Position numbers and translations under genes: made by a program
From: Nitrospiraceae bacterium
GTDB taxonomy: Bacteria; Nitrospirota; Nitrospiria; Nitrospirales; Nitrospiraceae
Direction of reading: 5' to 3'
Assembly (NCBI GenBank): GCA_919902505.1
Contig: CAKKRE010000009.1
Coordinates: 28,050-92,049, forward strand
DNA: 64,000 nucleotides
Notes under the pieces: model-generated
What the model saw: the letters and a program-made list of their open reading frames with translations, nothing else
Told to the model about the DNA's origin: nothing
Databases searched by the model: none
Shown here: in pieces, positions 45,483-52,340 of the stretch
Layout of the letters: each line of letters begins with the position of its first letter
How positions within the stretch are numbered: the first letter of the stretch is position 1

Positions 45483-45483
45483 C

Positions 45484-45885
45484 ATGGAAATTAGAATCTA
45501 CTACGAAGATACCGATTGCGGCGGGGTGGTGTACTACGCCAACTATCTGAAGTATTTCGAGCGGGCGCGTACGCACTATCTCGAAGAGCGGGGCCTGTCG
45601 GTTGCCGAGTTGCGGGACGGCGGAACGCAGTTTATGGTCGTGCATGCCGAGCTGGACTATCGGTCCCCTGCCCGCTATGGTGACACCTTAACGATCGATA
45701 CGAACCTTGCGGCGGTAGGCAGAGCGTCCCTCACCTTCGCGCATGTCCTGAAAGAACGGAGGAGCGGGCGCGTGGTGGTCGAAGGGTCGGCCAAGTTAGT
45801 GACGGTGGATGAACAGTTGAAAATAAAGCGGCTCGACAAACCCACTCTGGCTGCGCTACAAGGACCTCCAGACACGAGGAGCTAA
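45484..45885 (+). CDS. ybgC: YbgC-type acyl-CoA thioesterase
   Basis: 133 residues, hotdog fold. IRIYYEDTDCGGVVYYANYLKYFERART carries the active-site Asp of the 4-hydroxybenzoyl-CoA/YbgC family, and ELDYRSPARYGDTLTI follows. A longer frame to 45271 runs through the preceding gene and was dropped. The ATG has no ribosome site and is abutted by the repeat word, so its original 5' region seems replaced. Confidence 0.92.
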   Translation: MEIRIYYEDTDCGGVVYYANYLKYFERARTHYLEERGLSVAELRDGGTQFMVVHAELDYRSPARYGDTLTIDTNLAAVGRASLTFAHVLKERRSGRVVVEGSAKLVTVDEQLKIKRLDKPTLAALQGPPDTRS

Positions 45886-45998
45886 TGGATAAACTCGGCA
45901 CATGGCTGGCAGTGACTGGTGTGGCGATCGGTTTCGTCGTGCTCGCCTGGTTGCTTTTCTCCGATAATCCCGCCGACAAGAAAAAGAAAAAACCGTAA
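45885..45998 (+). CDS. 37-residue membrane peptide downstream of ybgC
   Basis: ATG overlaps the ybgC stop (TAATG), with GAGGAG at ideal spacing. One hydrophobic helix (about residues 6-25) is followed by a polylysine tail KKKKKP. Size, coupling and composition fit a real small membrane protein. Family unknown. Confidence 0.65.
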   Translation: MDKLGTWLAVTGVAIGFVVLAWLLFSDNPADKKKKKP

Positions 45999-46062
45999 GT
46001 TGAAGCTCCGTCGGCTACGTCGATTCTCGTCTCGCTGTGCGGTCTGTGCCACGGGGATTGTT

Positions 46063-46229
46063 GTGTGAGTGACGACTGCCTGGTTGCCCGGGATTGAGTC
46101 GCAAATTCGATTGACCCTGCTGATCTCCCAATAGGCCTGGAATGTCTGAGGCCAGACTTCGTTAATATCACGCCCCCTGAGTGTCCCTCTTTAGTGGATA
46201 GTGAATTGATAGCGTGCAGGGGGTGGCAA
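46063..46229 (-). pseudogene. Decayed copy of the amidase N-terminal region
   Basis: Read on the minus strand this segment resembles the start of the intact amidase gene at 47974-48654. After a one-base deletion the frame gives INEVWPQTFQAYWE, an SRVNRICDSIPG stretch and QAVVTH, against LNEVWYPGIQAYWE, SSRIFDAILG and KAVVIHATAG in the intact gene. The start codon has become ATT. Stretches such as TCCCAATAGGC and CCAGACTTCGTT are identical. It is a dead fragment of an older duplicate. Confidence 0.75.
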
Positions 46230-46367
46230 TGGTCATTTCCCCGGGGGACTTCTTCATCCACTGTGCTTTGCGCCATCAACACAAGAGTCATTTCGTCGAT
46301 GGAAGCGACGCGTACTGAGTCTGTCGGCTGGGAGCGATACGAGCGAACTTTCAGGCCGGCGTCGGTC

Positions 46368-46784
46368 TTACCACGTGTTCGGTGAGTCAGGCGGGCCGAC
46401 ATCGACGGGCATGTCGGGTGAGACGTCGATTACCCCGCGCACCTTTCGCAATTTCCCCAATACCTTGTCCGCCGCTTTGCCCGTGATGACGTTGATCTCC
46501 TCGAGGACTTTGGCACCGAGGAGGCCGGCGTCGGTGAGGTCCTTAGCCCGGACTATTCATGAATACCTGCTCCGGCATCCGATCCTCTCACCCGGCGAGG
46601 CTGTTCTCGTTCGGCCTCCTCGACGGACTGTCAGTACGCCTGCGTCGGCCTTACGTGCGAGCAGCCTCGGCGGGCTTCCGTCTCGAACGCCTCGCGACGG
46701 CATTCATGAATAATCCGGGTTAGCGATGTCCTGAATAGGCCGGTCGTCGCTGGTTGCGATGATCCACGATTTGGCTTCAGCCAT
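46368..46784 (-). pseudogene. I9-type protease-inhibitor gene split by a MITE
   Basis: ATG 46784 with GGAGGAG at good spacing starts MAEAKSWIIATSDDRPIQDIA. The frame is then interrupted by a 173-bp insert plus a 4-bp target duplication. Removing 177 bp joins it to KDLTDAGLLGAKVLEEIN, then VITGKAADKVLGKLRKV and VIDVSPDMPVDVGPPD up to TAA at 46368. The restored frame is exactly 240 bases (79 residues). The beta-alpha-beta pattern and the VIDVSPDMPV ending fit an inhibitor I9 / subtilisin-propeptide domain, and a subtilase fragment lies just upstream. As it stands translation would stop in the insert after 27 residues. Confidence 0.8.
46547..46719. mobile_element. MITE, 173 bp, inserted in the I9-like gene
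   Basis: Terminal inverted repeats of 18 bp, CCCGGACTATTCATGAAT at the left and CCCGGATTATTCATGAAT in complement at the right (one mismatch), are flanked by the 4-bp duplication TTAG at 46543-46546 and 46720-46723. The interior has no open frame. The CC-start ends and 4-bp duplication resemble IS1380-type elements, so it may be mobilised in trans by such a transposase. That link is a guess. Confidence 0.85.
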
Positions 46785-46806
46785 GACGGCACTCCTCCGT
46801 TCAGTC

Positions 46807-46841
46807 GATCCCCGCCGGCGAAGAAGCAACCGGCGGGGATC
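46807..46841. promoter_or_regulatory. Perfect hairpin between subtilase fragment and I9-like gene
   Basis: A 12-bp perfect stem (GATCCCCGCCGG and its complement) with an 11-base loop. No T-run follows on the minus strand, so it is less like a terminator and more like an mRNA stabiliser or processing site between protease and inhibitor cistrons. Confidence 0.5.
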
Positions 46842-46859
46842 GGGTTCATAGAGAACGAC

Positions 46860-47066
46860 CTACGGCGCCTGCACGAGACCGCTCCCGACGCTTGATGCGG
46901 GAAACGGCAGCCGCCGCGCGGACGACTGCAGTTGCTGCCACAGGGCGGCTCCCCGCAGCGTGGAATTGCTCTGCGCCCAAAGGGCGGCGCAACCGGCGAC
47001 GTGTGGAGTGGCCATGCTCGTGCCGCTGATCGTGCGGTAGCGGGTGGGACGCAGCGCCGTCAGGAC
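46860..47066 (-). pseudogene. C-terminal fragment of a subtilisin-like serine protease (S8)
   Basis: The minus strand encodes TALRPTRYRTISGTSMATPH, which contains the subtilase catalytic-Ser motif GTSMATPHVAG, then CAALWAQSNSTLRGAALW and a stop at 46860. The Asp and His parts of the triad are absent. Upstream the frame runs straight into the 3' end of the SGNH-hydrolase gene, so about three-quarters of the protease is missing. The fragment begins in the last few bases of that gene, marking a deletion or recombination junction near 47065. Confidence 0.8.
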
Positions 47067-47803
47067 TCCTCCATGAGCTTCTTGACCAGGTCTTCCATGC
47101 CCTCGGCCCATAGGCGGTAGCCGCGTTCATTGGGGTGCAAGGCGTCCGGCATGACCTCCTCGGAGAGTCGTCCTGTCTTGTCGAGAAAGCGCGGGCCCAG
47201 GTCGAGGAAAAACACGTGGCGCTGGTCGGCGAAGGCCCGCAATCGTTCGTTGACGGCCTGATTCACAAGCCGATTCGGATCGTCGGCCGCCGCGCCTCTC
47301 GGGAACACTGCCAGTAGCAAGATCTTCGTCTGTGGCAAGCGAGTGCGCAAGGTGGTCAGAATCGCCTGGATCCCGGCGGCGGTATGGTCGGGAGGATCTT
47401 CCCGCATCGTCGTATTGTTGGTGCCGATCATCAGGACTGTCAGTTTGGGCGCGATGCCATCAAGTTCCCCGTGCTGGAGCCGCCAGAGTACGTTGTCGGT
47501 CTGATCGCTATTGAATCCCAGGTTCACCGCCCGACGGTGCCCATAAAAGGTATCCCAGACCCGGCGCCCGTCCTCCTCCCATCCCTGCGTGATGGAATCT
47601 CCAATGAATAACAGATCGACAGGGCCCTGCTGAATGCGGGCCACGGCGCGCGCATGACGCGTAGACCACCAGGATGCGGCCTGGGGGGCGGGCATTGCAG
47701 CTTTGATGTGGTCAGTCCAGGCAATCTGAGGCCAGACCGACAAGAAGGCAGCCCCAAGCGCTAATGCTATGACGGTATGGAAACGCAAAGAGTGAACGCG
47801 CAT
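47060..47803 (-). CDS. SGNH/GDSL-family esterase, secreted
   Basis: 247 residues from ATG 47803, with GGAGA six bases upstream. Signal-like segment at about 8-30. SGNH blocks are present: LLFIGDSITQGWEED (nucleophile Ser), VNLGFNSDQTDNVLWRL (Gly), VLMIGTNNTTM (Asn), and DALHPNERGYRLWAEGM (Asp and His). It resembles platelet-activating-factor acetylhydrolase-like and rhamnogalacturonan-esterase-like proteins, with substrate unknown. Its 3' end meets the subtilase fragment. Confidence 0.85.
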   Translation of the reverse strand: MRVHSLRFHTVIALALGAAFLSVWPQIAWTDHIKAAMPAPQAASWWSTRHARAVARIQQGPVDLLFIGDSITQGWEEDGRRVWDTFYGHRRAVNLGFNSDQTDNVLWRLQHGELDGIAPKLTVLMIGTNNTTMREDPPDHTAAGIQAILTTLRTRLPQTKILLLAVFPRGAAADDPNRLVNQAVNERLRAFADQRHVFFLDLGPRFLDKTGRLSEEVMPDALHPNERGYRLWAEGMEDLVKKLMEES

Positions 47804-47973
47804 GGGATTCTCCAGATGTGAAGGCATGATTCTTATCCCACGATCTGTGTCAGATCAAGCACGGTGCTGGTGGCGGTGTCTGGTAGCGGGAAGAAATCCG
47901 ACCGTGACGGTAGGTCTCTCTGGCAGGAACAGTCGGGAGAAAATTCACAACCTTCTTCCGTGCTGGGCATGCG

Positions 47974-48654
47974 TTATCCGTGGCAACAGCCCTGCTGGTC
48001 GGTGGTCGATTTTATGGACGAGGCTGGTGGCGCGTCCAACGCGACGGACGGAACCCCATCTTCCGCATCAGGCGTGAGGACGAGTTTCTTGAGGCGCGCC
48101 CAGGGAAAGGCCGTACCCGGATCGCTACGCCGCGTCGGGTCCAGCTTCGCGTGCGAGACGACATGTTTCAAGTGGGGGTATTTGGCCCAGCAATAGCGCA
48201 CGATCTGCGCGGTGGCTTGGATCTGCCAATCGGAAAAGTGATCGCTGCCTGCCTGACGGTTGACCACCTCGATCCCGAGCGACCAGTGATTGACCTTGTC
48301 GGCGCCGTCGTTGATGCTCGGGTGCGAACAGGAATTCCTGACGTGCCAGGCAGCCCTGGCCTCCGGGGCACAGGCCCAGACCAATTGCCCATGCTGCGGT
48401 TCGTCTTCATCCGGCAGCAGCCAGTGAAACGACGCCTTGCCGTCCTTCATCACGGAGACAGCTCCGGCCGAACTCGAACCGGCGGTGGCGTGAATGACGA
48501 CGGCTTTGATGCCGAGGATCGCATCGAAGATGCGGCTCGACGTGCTGTTTTCCCAATAGGCTTGAATGCCGGGGTACCAGACTTCGTTGAGTATCACATC
48601 CGAGGGGCGCCCTCGTTGCGGCAGATTGAATTGGTAGGTGGTGGGATTAGCCAT
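47974..48654 (-). CDS. N-acetylmuramoyl-L-alanine amidase (amidase_2 fold)
   Basis: 226 residues, CGGAGG ribosome site. The zinc-amidase signatures are VVIHATAGSSSAG (first His), a SFHWLLPDEDE strand, HWSLGIEVVNRQAG with the Glu, and KHVVSHAKLDPTRRSDPG (second His and Asp/Lys area). No signal peptide is visible, which resembles phage or prophage endolysins or tailocin-type amidases more than housekeeping AmiA. The C-terminus is a low-complexity Ser/Pro tail. A decayed copy lies at 46063. Confidence 0.85.
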   Translation of the reverse strand: MANPTTYQFNLPQRGRPSDVILNEVWYPGIQAYWENSTSSRIFDAILGIKAVVIHATAGSSSAGAVSVMKDGKASFHWLLPDEDEPQHGQLVWACAPEARAAWHVRNSCSHPSINDGADKVNHWSLGIEVVNRQAGSDHFSDWQIQATAQIVRYCWAKYPHLKHVVSHAKLDPTRRSDPGTAFPWARLKKLVLTPDAEDGVPSVALDAPPASSIKSTTDQQGCCHG

Positions 48655-48763
48655 TGGTTGCCTCCGTTGGACTCCCCCCGCGTCTCACACCTCTGAGACT
48701 GAGCCCTTGCGCAGCCTCAGCACGAGGTGGTGACGAGAGAAAGCAAATGGGCCTGAGACCCGT

Positions 48764-48862
48764 TCATTTGCCGTGGATCTCTTCACGAGACGGCTCCGCA
48801 ATGCGTATAACATAAACGAAGAAAACTGTAAGGAGTCCGACAACGTTTCGTGTCCTCATCAT
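48764..48862 (-). CDS. 32-residue hydrophobic peptide coupled to the membrane-protein gene
   Basis: ATG 48862 overlaps the stop of the membrane-protein gene as ATGA. The peptide has one hydrophobic helix (VVGLLTVFFVYVIRIA) and a charged end. The paralogous locus has the same ATGATGAG junction (51457), but there the frame runs into a GNAT fragment. Size makes it tentative. Confidence 0.45.
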   Translation of the reverse strand: MMRTRNVVGLLTVFFVYVIRIAEPSREEIHGK

Positions 48863-49449
48863 TCGCCGGCGGCGGTCACCAAACGACGATCTGAGAGCGT
48901 GAGTATCATTCTGACGACGAGTCCGGCCAGGCTGACGTAGAAGCCTAAGGTGAGCCACAGCTTGATGATCGTCGCACAGTTGGACATCCGGACCCACAGG
49001 CTCTGAATGCGACCCTCAGTCGAGGGGAGGTAGTGACGGAGCTGCACCAGTTGAATGAGGTGCTCCGTCCAGTCGGCCGTCAGTATCATCGCAAGCGGCG
49101 CTGCGATCCATGCCGGGTGGAACGGGTGCCCCAACGTCGTCCAGACCCACCAGAGACTGCCTGCGAGTGCGCCTCCATAGACGAATGAGAAAAGTACGTC
49201 TATGAACTGGAATGTCTCTCCGGCCTGCCGCCCCACACCAATGAGCCAAGACCAGGATCTCGCCGCTGCTTCCAATCCATGGCCGAACCAGCGCAGATGT
49301 AGCGGCTTGAGTAATGCTTGCTCCTCGGCGTTCAGAGGATTTTGGGCGGCAGCGGGACCACTCGCGTGAGGCAGCATCTGACCTCCGCCGGACGGCATTG
49401 CGATTGGGAAGCCAAGAGGGAAGCCAATGTTGAAGATCGGGGGCGTCAT
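48859..49449 (-). CDS. Multi-pass membrane protein, paralog 1
   Basis: 196 residues from ATG 49449. An N-terminal hydrophobic segment, then LLKPLHLRWFGHGLEAAARS and at least three membrane helices (about 88-108, 117-140, 165-190). Conserved words shared with the gene at 51454 are LRWFG.G.EAA, GGALA.SLWW.W.TLG.PFHPAWI.APLAMILTADW, QL.QLR.Y and CATIIKLWLT, so the two are clear paralogs. No known family is recognised. A 38-bp operator-like array lies about 145 bp upstream. Confidence 0.7.
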   Translation of the reverse strand: MTPPIFNIGFPLGFPIAMPSGGGQMLPHASGPAAAQNPLNAEEQALLKPLHLRWFGHGLEAAARSWSWLIGVGRQAGETFQFIDVLFSFVYGGALAGSLWWVWTTLGHPFHPAWIAAPLAMILTADWTEHLIQLVQLRHYLPSTEGRIQSLWVRMSNCATIIKLWLTLGFYVSLAGLVVRMILTLSDRRLVTAAGE

Positions 49450-49592
49450 GATGTGTCGTTCCAGTCTCACCCCATTGGTGAGCAAAACCGATGCCGGGGT
49501 GCGGAGAGAAAGAGCTGCATTGAGGGATACCGATTCTGAGCGGGGTGAGCGAAGCCACAAAGTGGAAAGAGCGGTGTGGAGTACGCAGATCG

Positions 49593-49630
49593 GTATCAGA
49601 AGCGATACCCTGTTGTATCGAAAGGGATAC
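49593..49630. promoter_or_regulatory. Phased GTATC/GATAC tetrad upstream of paralog 1
   Basis: Four half-sites, GTATC (49593), GATAC (49604), GTATC (49615) and GATAC (49626), each separated by six bases, so that starts repeat every 11 bp. Each GTATC-N6-GATAC is a palindrome. The same 38-bp array with the same N6 sequences AGAAGC and GAAAGG is found at 52137 before paralog 2. This looks like tandem operators for a cooperative dimeric regulator. Confidence 0.75.
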
Positions 49631-49703
49631 GGCGTCGGAGAAAAGAGGTGGGGGAATGAATCAATTCTGGTCCGTATCGGTAAGAAAGGTCGAGAGTTTC
49701 TGA

Positions 49704-50147
49704 TCAGTTCAGAGGGCGACGGTAAAACTCCAAGGGCGGAGCGATGTCGCTTTCGAACGACAAGCTCTCGCCGTCCAGGCGATAACGGGTCGAGGCTTCA
49801 AATGCCCGGATAAACGATGTTTCAAACTCCATATGCCGGGGCTCGCAGGCCATGCGGGTGGTGATGCCTTGAGAGACCTTCAGTTCGCCCCTGTGAGGTC
49901 CGAAGACAATGGCCGCACTATAACGATTGCAGCCGGCATGGCCCGACACTCTCCCATTCTTGAACGTCAGGATCACGGGCTCGCCATCGTCGCCGTAGGG
50001 AACCGGACGATCACCCCAATGCGTCAGCTCCCATCGATTGTTCTCGGCCCGGCGGCTCATCTCCTCCGGCGAAGGAGAGGTGACGCAGGATGCCAGCATC
50101 AACAGGGCAGACATGGTCAGGCACAGATGAAGCAAGAGCGTTCGCAT
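49704..50147 (-). CDS. META/HslJ-like lipoprotein
   Basis: 147 residues from ATG 50147, with GGAGG upstream. The lipobox is LLMLASCVT, with Cys at about residue 20. The mature domain matches the META fold (HslJ-like): NRWELTHWGDRPVP, VILTFKNGRVSGHAGCNRYSA, ITTRMACEP and EFETSFIRAFEAS. Such proteins occur in the periplasm or outer membrane. A direct role is not known. Confidence 0.8.
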   Translation of the reverse strand: MRTLLLHLCLTMSALLMLASCVTSPSPEEMSRRAENNRWELTHWGDRPVPYGDDGEPVILTFKNGRVSGHAGCNRYSAAIVFGPHRGELKVSQGITTRMACEPRHMEFETSFIRAFEASTRYRLDGESLSFESDIAPPLEFYRRPLN

Positions 50148-50362
50148 GGGTCGATCCTCCTGTCGGCAAGCTCTGGATGAGGAGCCCGCCGGGAGACGGT
50201 ATGAAGGCCGTTCGTGATGCTGGTCGATGACTCTCGCAGCGCAGCGGCGAGCAGACGCTGCCAGACTATGTCTTGGGGGCACTCCGGGGACATTTCGCTC
50301 AAAGAGGCCAATGTGGACGGAGTGTCGGTGGTCAGTCATTTGATTGATGCCGTCAGCTGCGC

Positions 50363-50650
50363 TCACGCAACCCGGAGCACCAGGCGTTTGCCGCAAGCCT
50401 TCACGTATTTGCGCAATGTGGCAATCGATGGAGAATGGGTTCCGCTTGCCAATGCCCGCTCCATGCGAGCCACAGCAGGGGCATGTGTGCCCATTCGTGC
50501 CGCCACCTGTCCCTGGGTCAGTCCCGCTTCCTGCCGGGCTTTCAGCAAGGCATCGAGCAGGGCGGATTCCTCTCGTTCAATGCGTACCACCTCGGCGCGC
50601 ACGCCCGGTCGGCGCATAAGTTTTTTGACGAGTTGCTCATGGGTGCGCAT
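50363..50650 (-). CDS. XRE-family antitoxin (HigA-like)
   Basis: 95 residues. The helix-turn-helix AGLTQGQVAARMGTHAPAVARMERALASG is central, with a HigA-type basic C-terminus (YVKACGKRLVLRV). It overlaps the toxin-like gene by 14 bases. It should bind and repress the operon promoter and neutralise the toxin. Confidence 0.85.
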   Translation of the reverse strand: MRTHEQLVKKLMRRPGVRAEVVRIEREESALLDALLKARQEAGLTQGQVAARMGTHAPAVARMERALASGTHSPSIATLRKYVKACGKRLVLRVA

Positions 50651-50936
50651 GTTTAACCTCCTTCATTCGAATTTCTGCCCCCTCGCGCTCTCGAGGGGGC
50701 GACTTGTCGGACTTTTTGATAAAGCTGTGCAGCATGACAATGCGTTTCCCGATCAGTGTGCAGAAAAAGACACGCGCAATCCCTTCAGCACCTTTCAGCC
50801 GTAATTCAAACAGCCCATCGCCGAAGGCTTTGGTATGCGGAGCACCCAGGTTCGGGCCGAGCACTATCATGCGTCGAGTGAGTACGATATATCTCGCCGC
50901 TAAGGTGTCCGGAAGGTTCAGAATCTCGTCCTGCAC
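50637..50936 (-). CDS. RelE/HigB-family toxin, start codon uncertain
   Basis: 99 residues from GTG 50936. ILNLPDTLAARYIVLTRRM, GPNLGAPHTKAFGDGLFELRLKG and ARVFFCTLIGKRIVMLHSFIKKSDK are typical of the phage-derived HigB (Gp49-like) mRNA interferases. The reading frame stays coding-like upstream of the GTG (TYTIVYYSDAVQDE), which is the expected N-terminus of the family, but there is no ATG, GTG or TTG for it before the in-frame TAA. Either a rare ATT start is used or the start has been lost. Confidence 0.75.
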   Translation of the reverse strand: MQDEILNLPDTLAARYIVLTRRMIVLGPNLGAPHTKAFGDGLFELRLKGAEGIARVFFCTLIGKRIVMLHSFIKKSDKSPPREREGAEIRMKEVKHAHP

Positions 50937-51185
50937 GGCATCGCTATAATAGACGATCGTATAAGTCGCCTCAGGAGAGTAACAAATATGTTAATTGTCT
51001 TCAAGGTGAGCATGAACATGACTCGCCTGTGTTGAATGTAACGAAACTAATGGGCGAGGAAAGGATGGCTCGAGGATTGGGCTAGTCGCTGCGTCTAGAT
51101 TGGAGCGAGGAGGGTCGATTCGTATTTATAGATCCTGCTTTGGCGGTTTCTAGATGATGGCTTACTGCGAGGTATGTGTTCTGCC

Positions 51186-51403
51186 GTTTGCTGAAGACGG
51201 TACAACACATGCCGGCGCAGTCCGGATTCGACGGGCACCTGAGGATGGTCGAACTCGGAGTCGAACTGCATCCCGAGGCGTTCCATCACCGCACGCGACT
51301 TCAGGTTGGCGATGGCGGTGAATGCCACGAGTTCTTCCAGACGGAGTTGCTCGAAGCCAAACGCGACGGCCAGTTGTGCGGCCTCCGTGGGGTATCCTTG
51401 CCC
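51186..51403 (-). pseudogene. C-terminal fragment of a GNAT acetyltransferase
   Basis: The minus strand encodes YPTEAAQLAVAFGFEQLRLE and continues to SGLRRHVLYRLQQT. Over about 205 bp it is almost base-for-base the same as the 3' part of the intact gene at 63315-63863, with only two differences up to 51390. The acetyl-CoA-binding half is missing. It is fused in frame to a short ORF starting at 51457 that overlaps the paralog 2 stop. Confidence 0.85.
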
Positions 51404-51453
51404 CGATGGCTGCCATTGTATCCTCCGAGTGAATAACAGCTTGGGGTCGCTCA

Positions 51454-52044
51454 TCATTCGGCGACATCGGTCGCCATACGTCGATCTGAGAGCGTGAAAA
51501 TCATCCTGACGACGAGTCCGGCCAGGCTCACATAGAGACCGCTCGTGAGCCACAGTTTGATGATCGTCGCGCAGCTGGAAATCTGGATCCACAGGTCCTG
51601 AATGCGGCCTTCGTTCGAGGATACGTAACGGCGGAGCTGCGTCAGTTGGATCAGGTTTTCCATCCAGTCGGCCGTCAATATCATCGCGAGCGGCGCGACG
51701 ATCCATGCCGGATGAAAGGGGCGCCCCAACGTCACCCAGATCCACCACAGGCTGGCCGCGAGTGCTCCTCCATAGAAAAGTGGGAAGACTAAGTCCAGTA
51801 GGAGGAATCGCTTCTCAGCCTGGCGGCCCACCTCTCCGAGCTTGGCCCAGAATTCCATGGCTGCTTCTGTTCCGTAGCCGAACCAACGAAGGTTCAGTGG
51901 CTTGGGTACGCCCTGTTCCGTTTGGAACGGCTGCTTCCCCACGGCCGCTCGACCACTCGCGTGAGAAAGGACCTGGTCGCCGCCAAGCAGTACGACGACG
52001 GGGAAGCCAAGAGCGAGGAGTGCTTTGAGGATCATAGGTGCCAT
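51454..52044 (-). CDS. Multi-pass membrane protein, paralog 2
   Basis: 196 residues, same length and layout as the protein encoded at 48859. N-terminal hydrophobic segment, KPLNLRWFGYGTEAAMEFW, then membrane helices at about 85-105, 114-134 and 163-188. It shares SLWWIWVTLGRPFHPAWI, APLAMILTADWMENLIQL and CATIIKLWLTSGLYVSLAGL. Family unknown. The array at 52137 lies about 95 bp upstream. No good ribosome site is seen. Confidence 0.7.
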   Translation of the reverse strand: MAPMILKALLALGFPVVVLLGGDQVLSHASGRAAVGKQPFQTEQGVPKPLNLRWFGYGTEAAMEFWAKLGEVGRQAEKRFLLLDLVFPLFYGGALAASLWWIWVTLGRPFHPAWIVAPLAMILTADWMENLIQLTQLRRYVSSNEGRIQDLWIQISSCATIIKLWLTSGLYVSLAGLVVRMIFTLSDRRMATDVAE

Positions 52045-52136
52045 GGTGTGGGCGGGAAATAGCCCTGTGGTGAAAGCAGATTATGAGAGAAATGGCGAAG
52101 CAGTACATTGGGAATGCGTACGGATTCGGGAGATCA

Positions 52137-52174
52137 GTATCAGAAGCGATACTCCGTCGTATCGAAAGGGATAC
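52137..52174. promoter_or_regulatory. Phased GTATC/GATAC tetrad upstream of paralog 2
   Basis: GTATC (52137), GATAC (52148), GTATC (52159) and GATAC (52170) with six-base gaps, identical in layout and nearly in sequence to the array at 49593 (only the central N6 differs). Both face minus-strand membrane-protein genes at 95-145 bp, while the intergenic surroundings are otherwise unlike. This conservation argues for a functional regulator site. Confidence 0.75.
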
Positions 52175-52340
52175 GGCGGAGTACTGTTACGCGATGAGAT
52201 CGCAAGAAAAATGAGCTTGTTGGTGGGGGGCACCGCCTGACGAATTGAAGTCCCATCCGGCCAAGCAGGGGTAGGGGATGAGTGGGATGCCTGTTGCTGA
52301 TGCGGCTCGCTCCTTCTTGAGAATTTAAGGGGTCTGTCCC

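Noticed and set aside
46375..46713. 112-codon plus-strand frame over the split I9-like gene
   Set aside because: It runs through the MITE and is antisense to a gene with ribosome site, start and exact restored frame.
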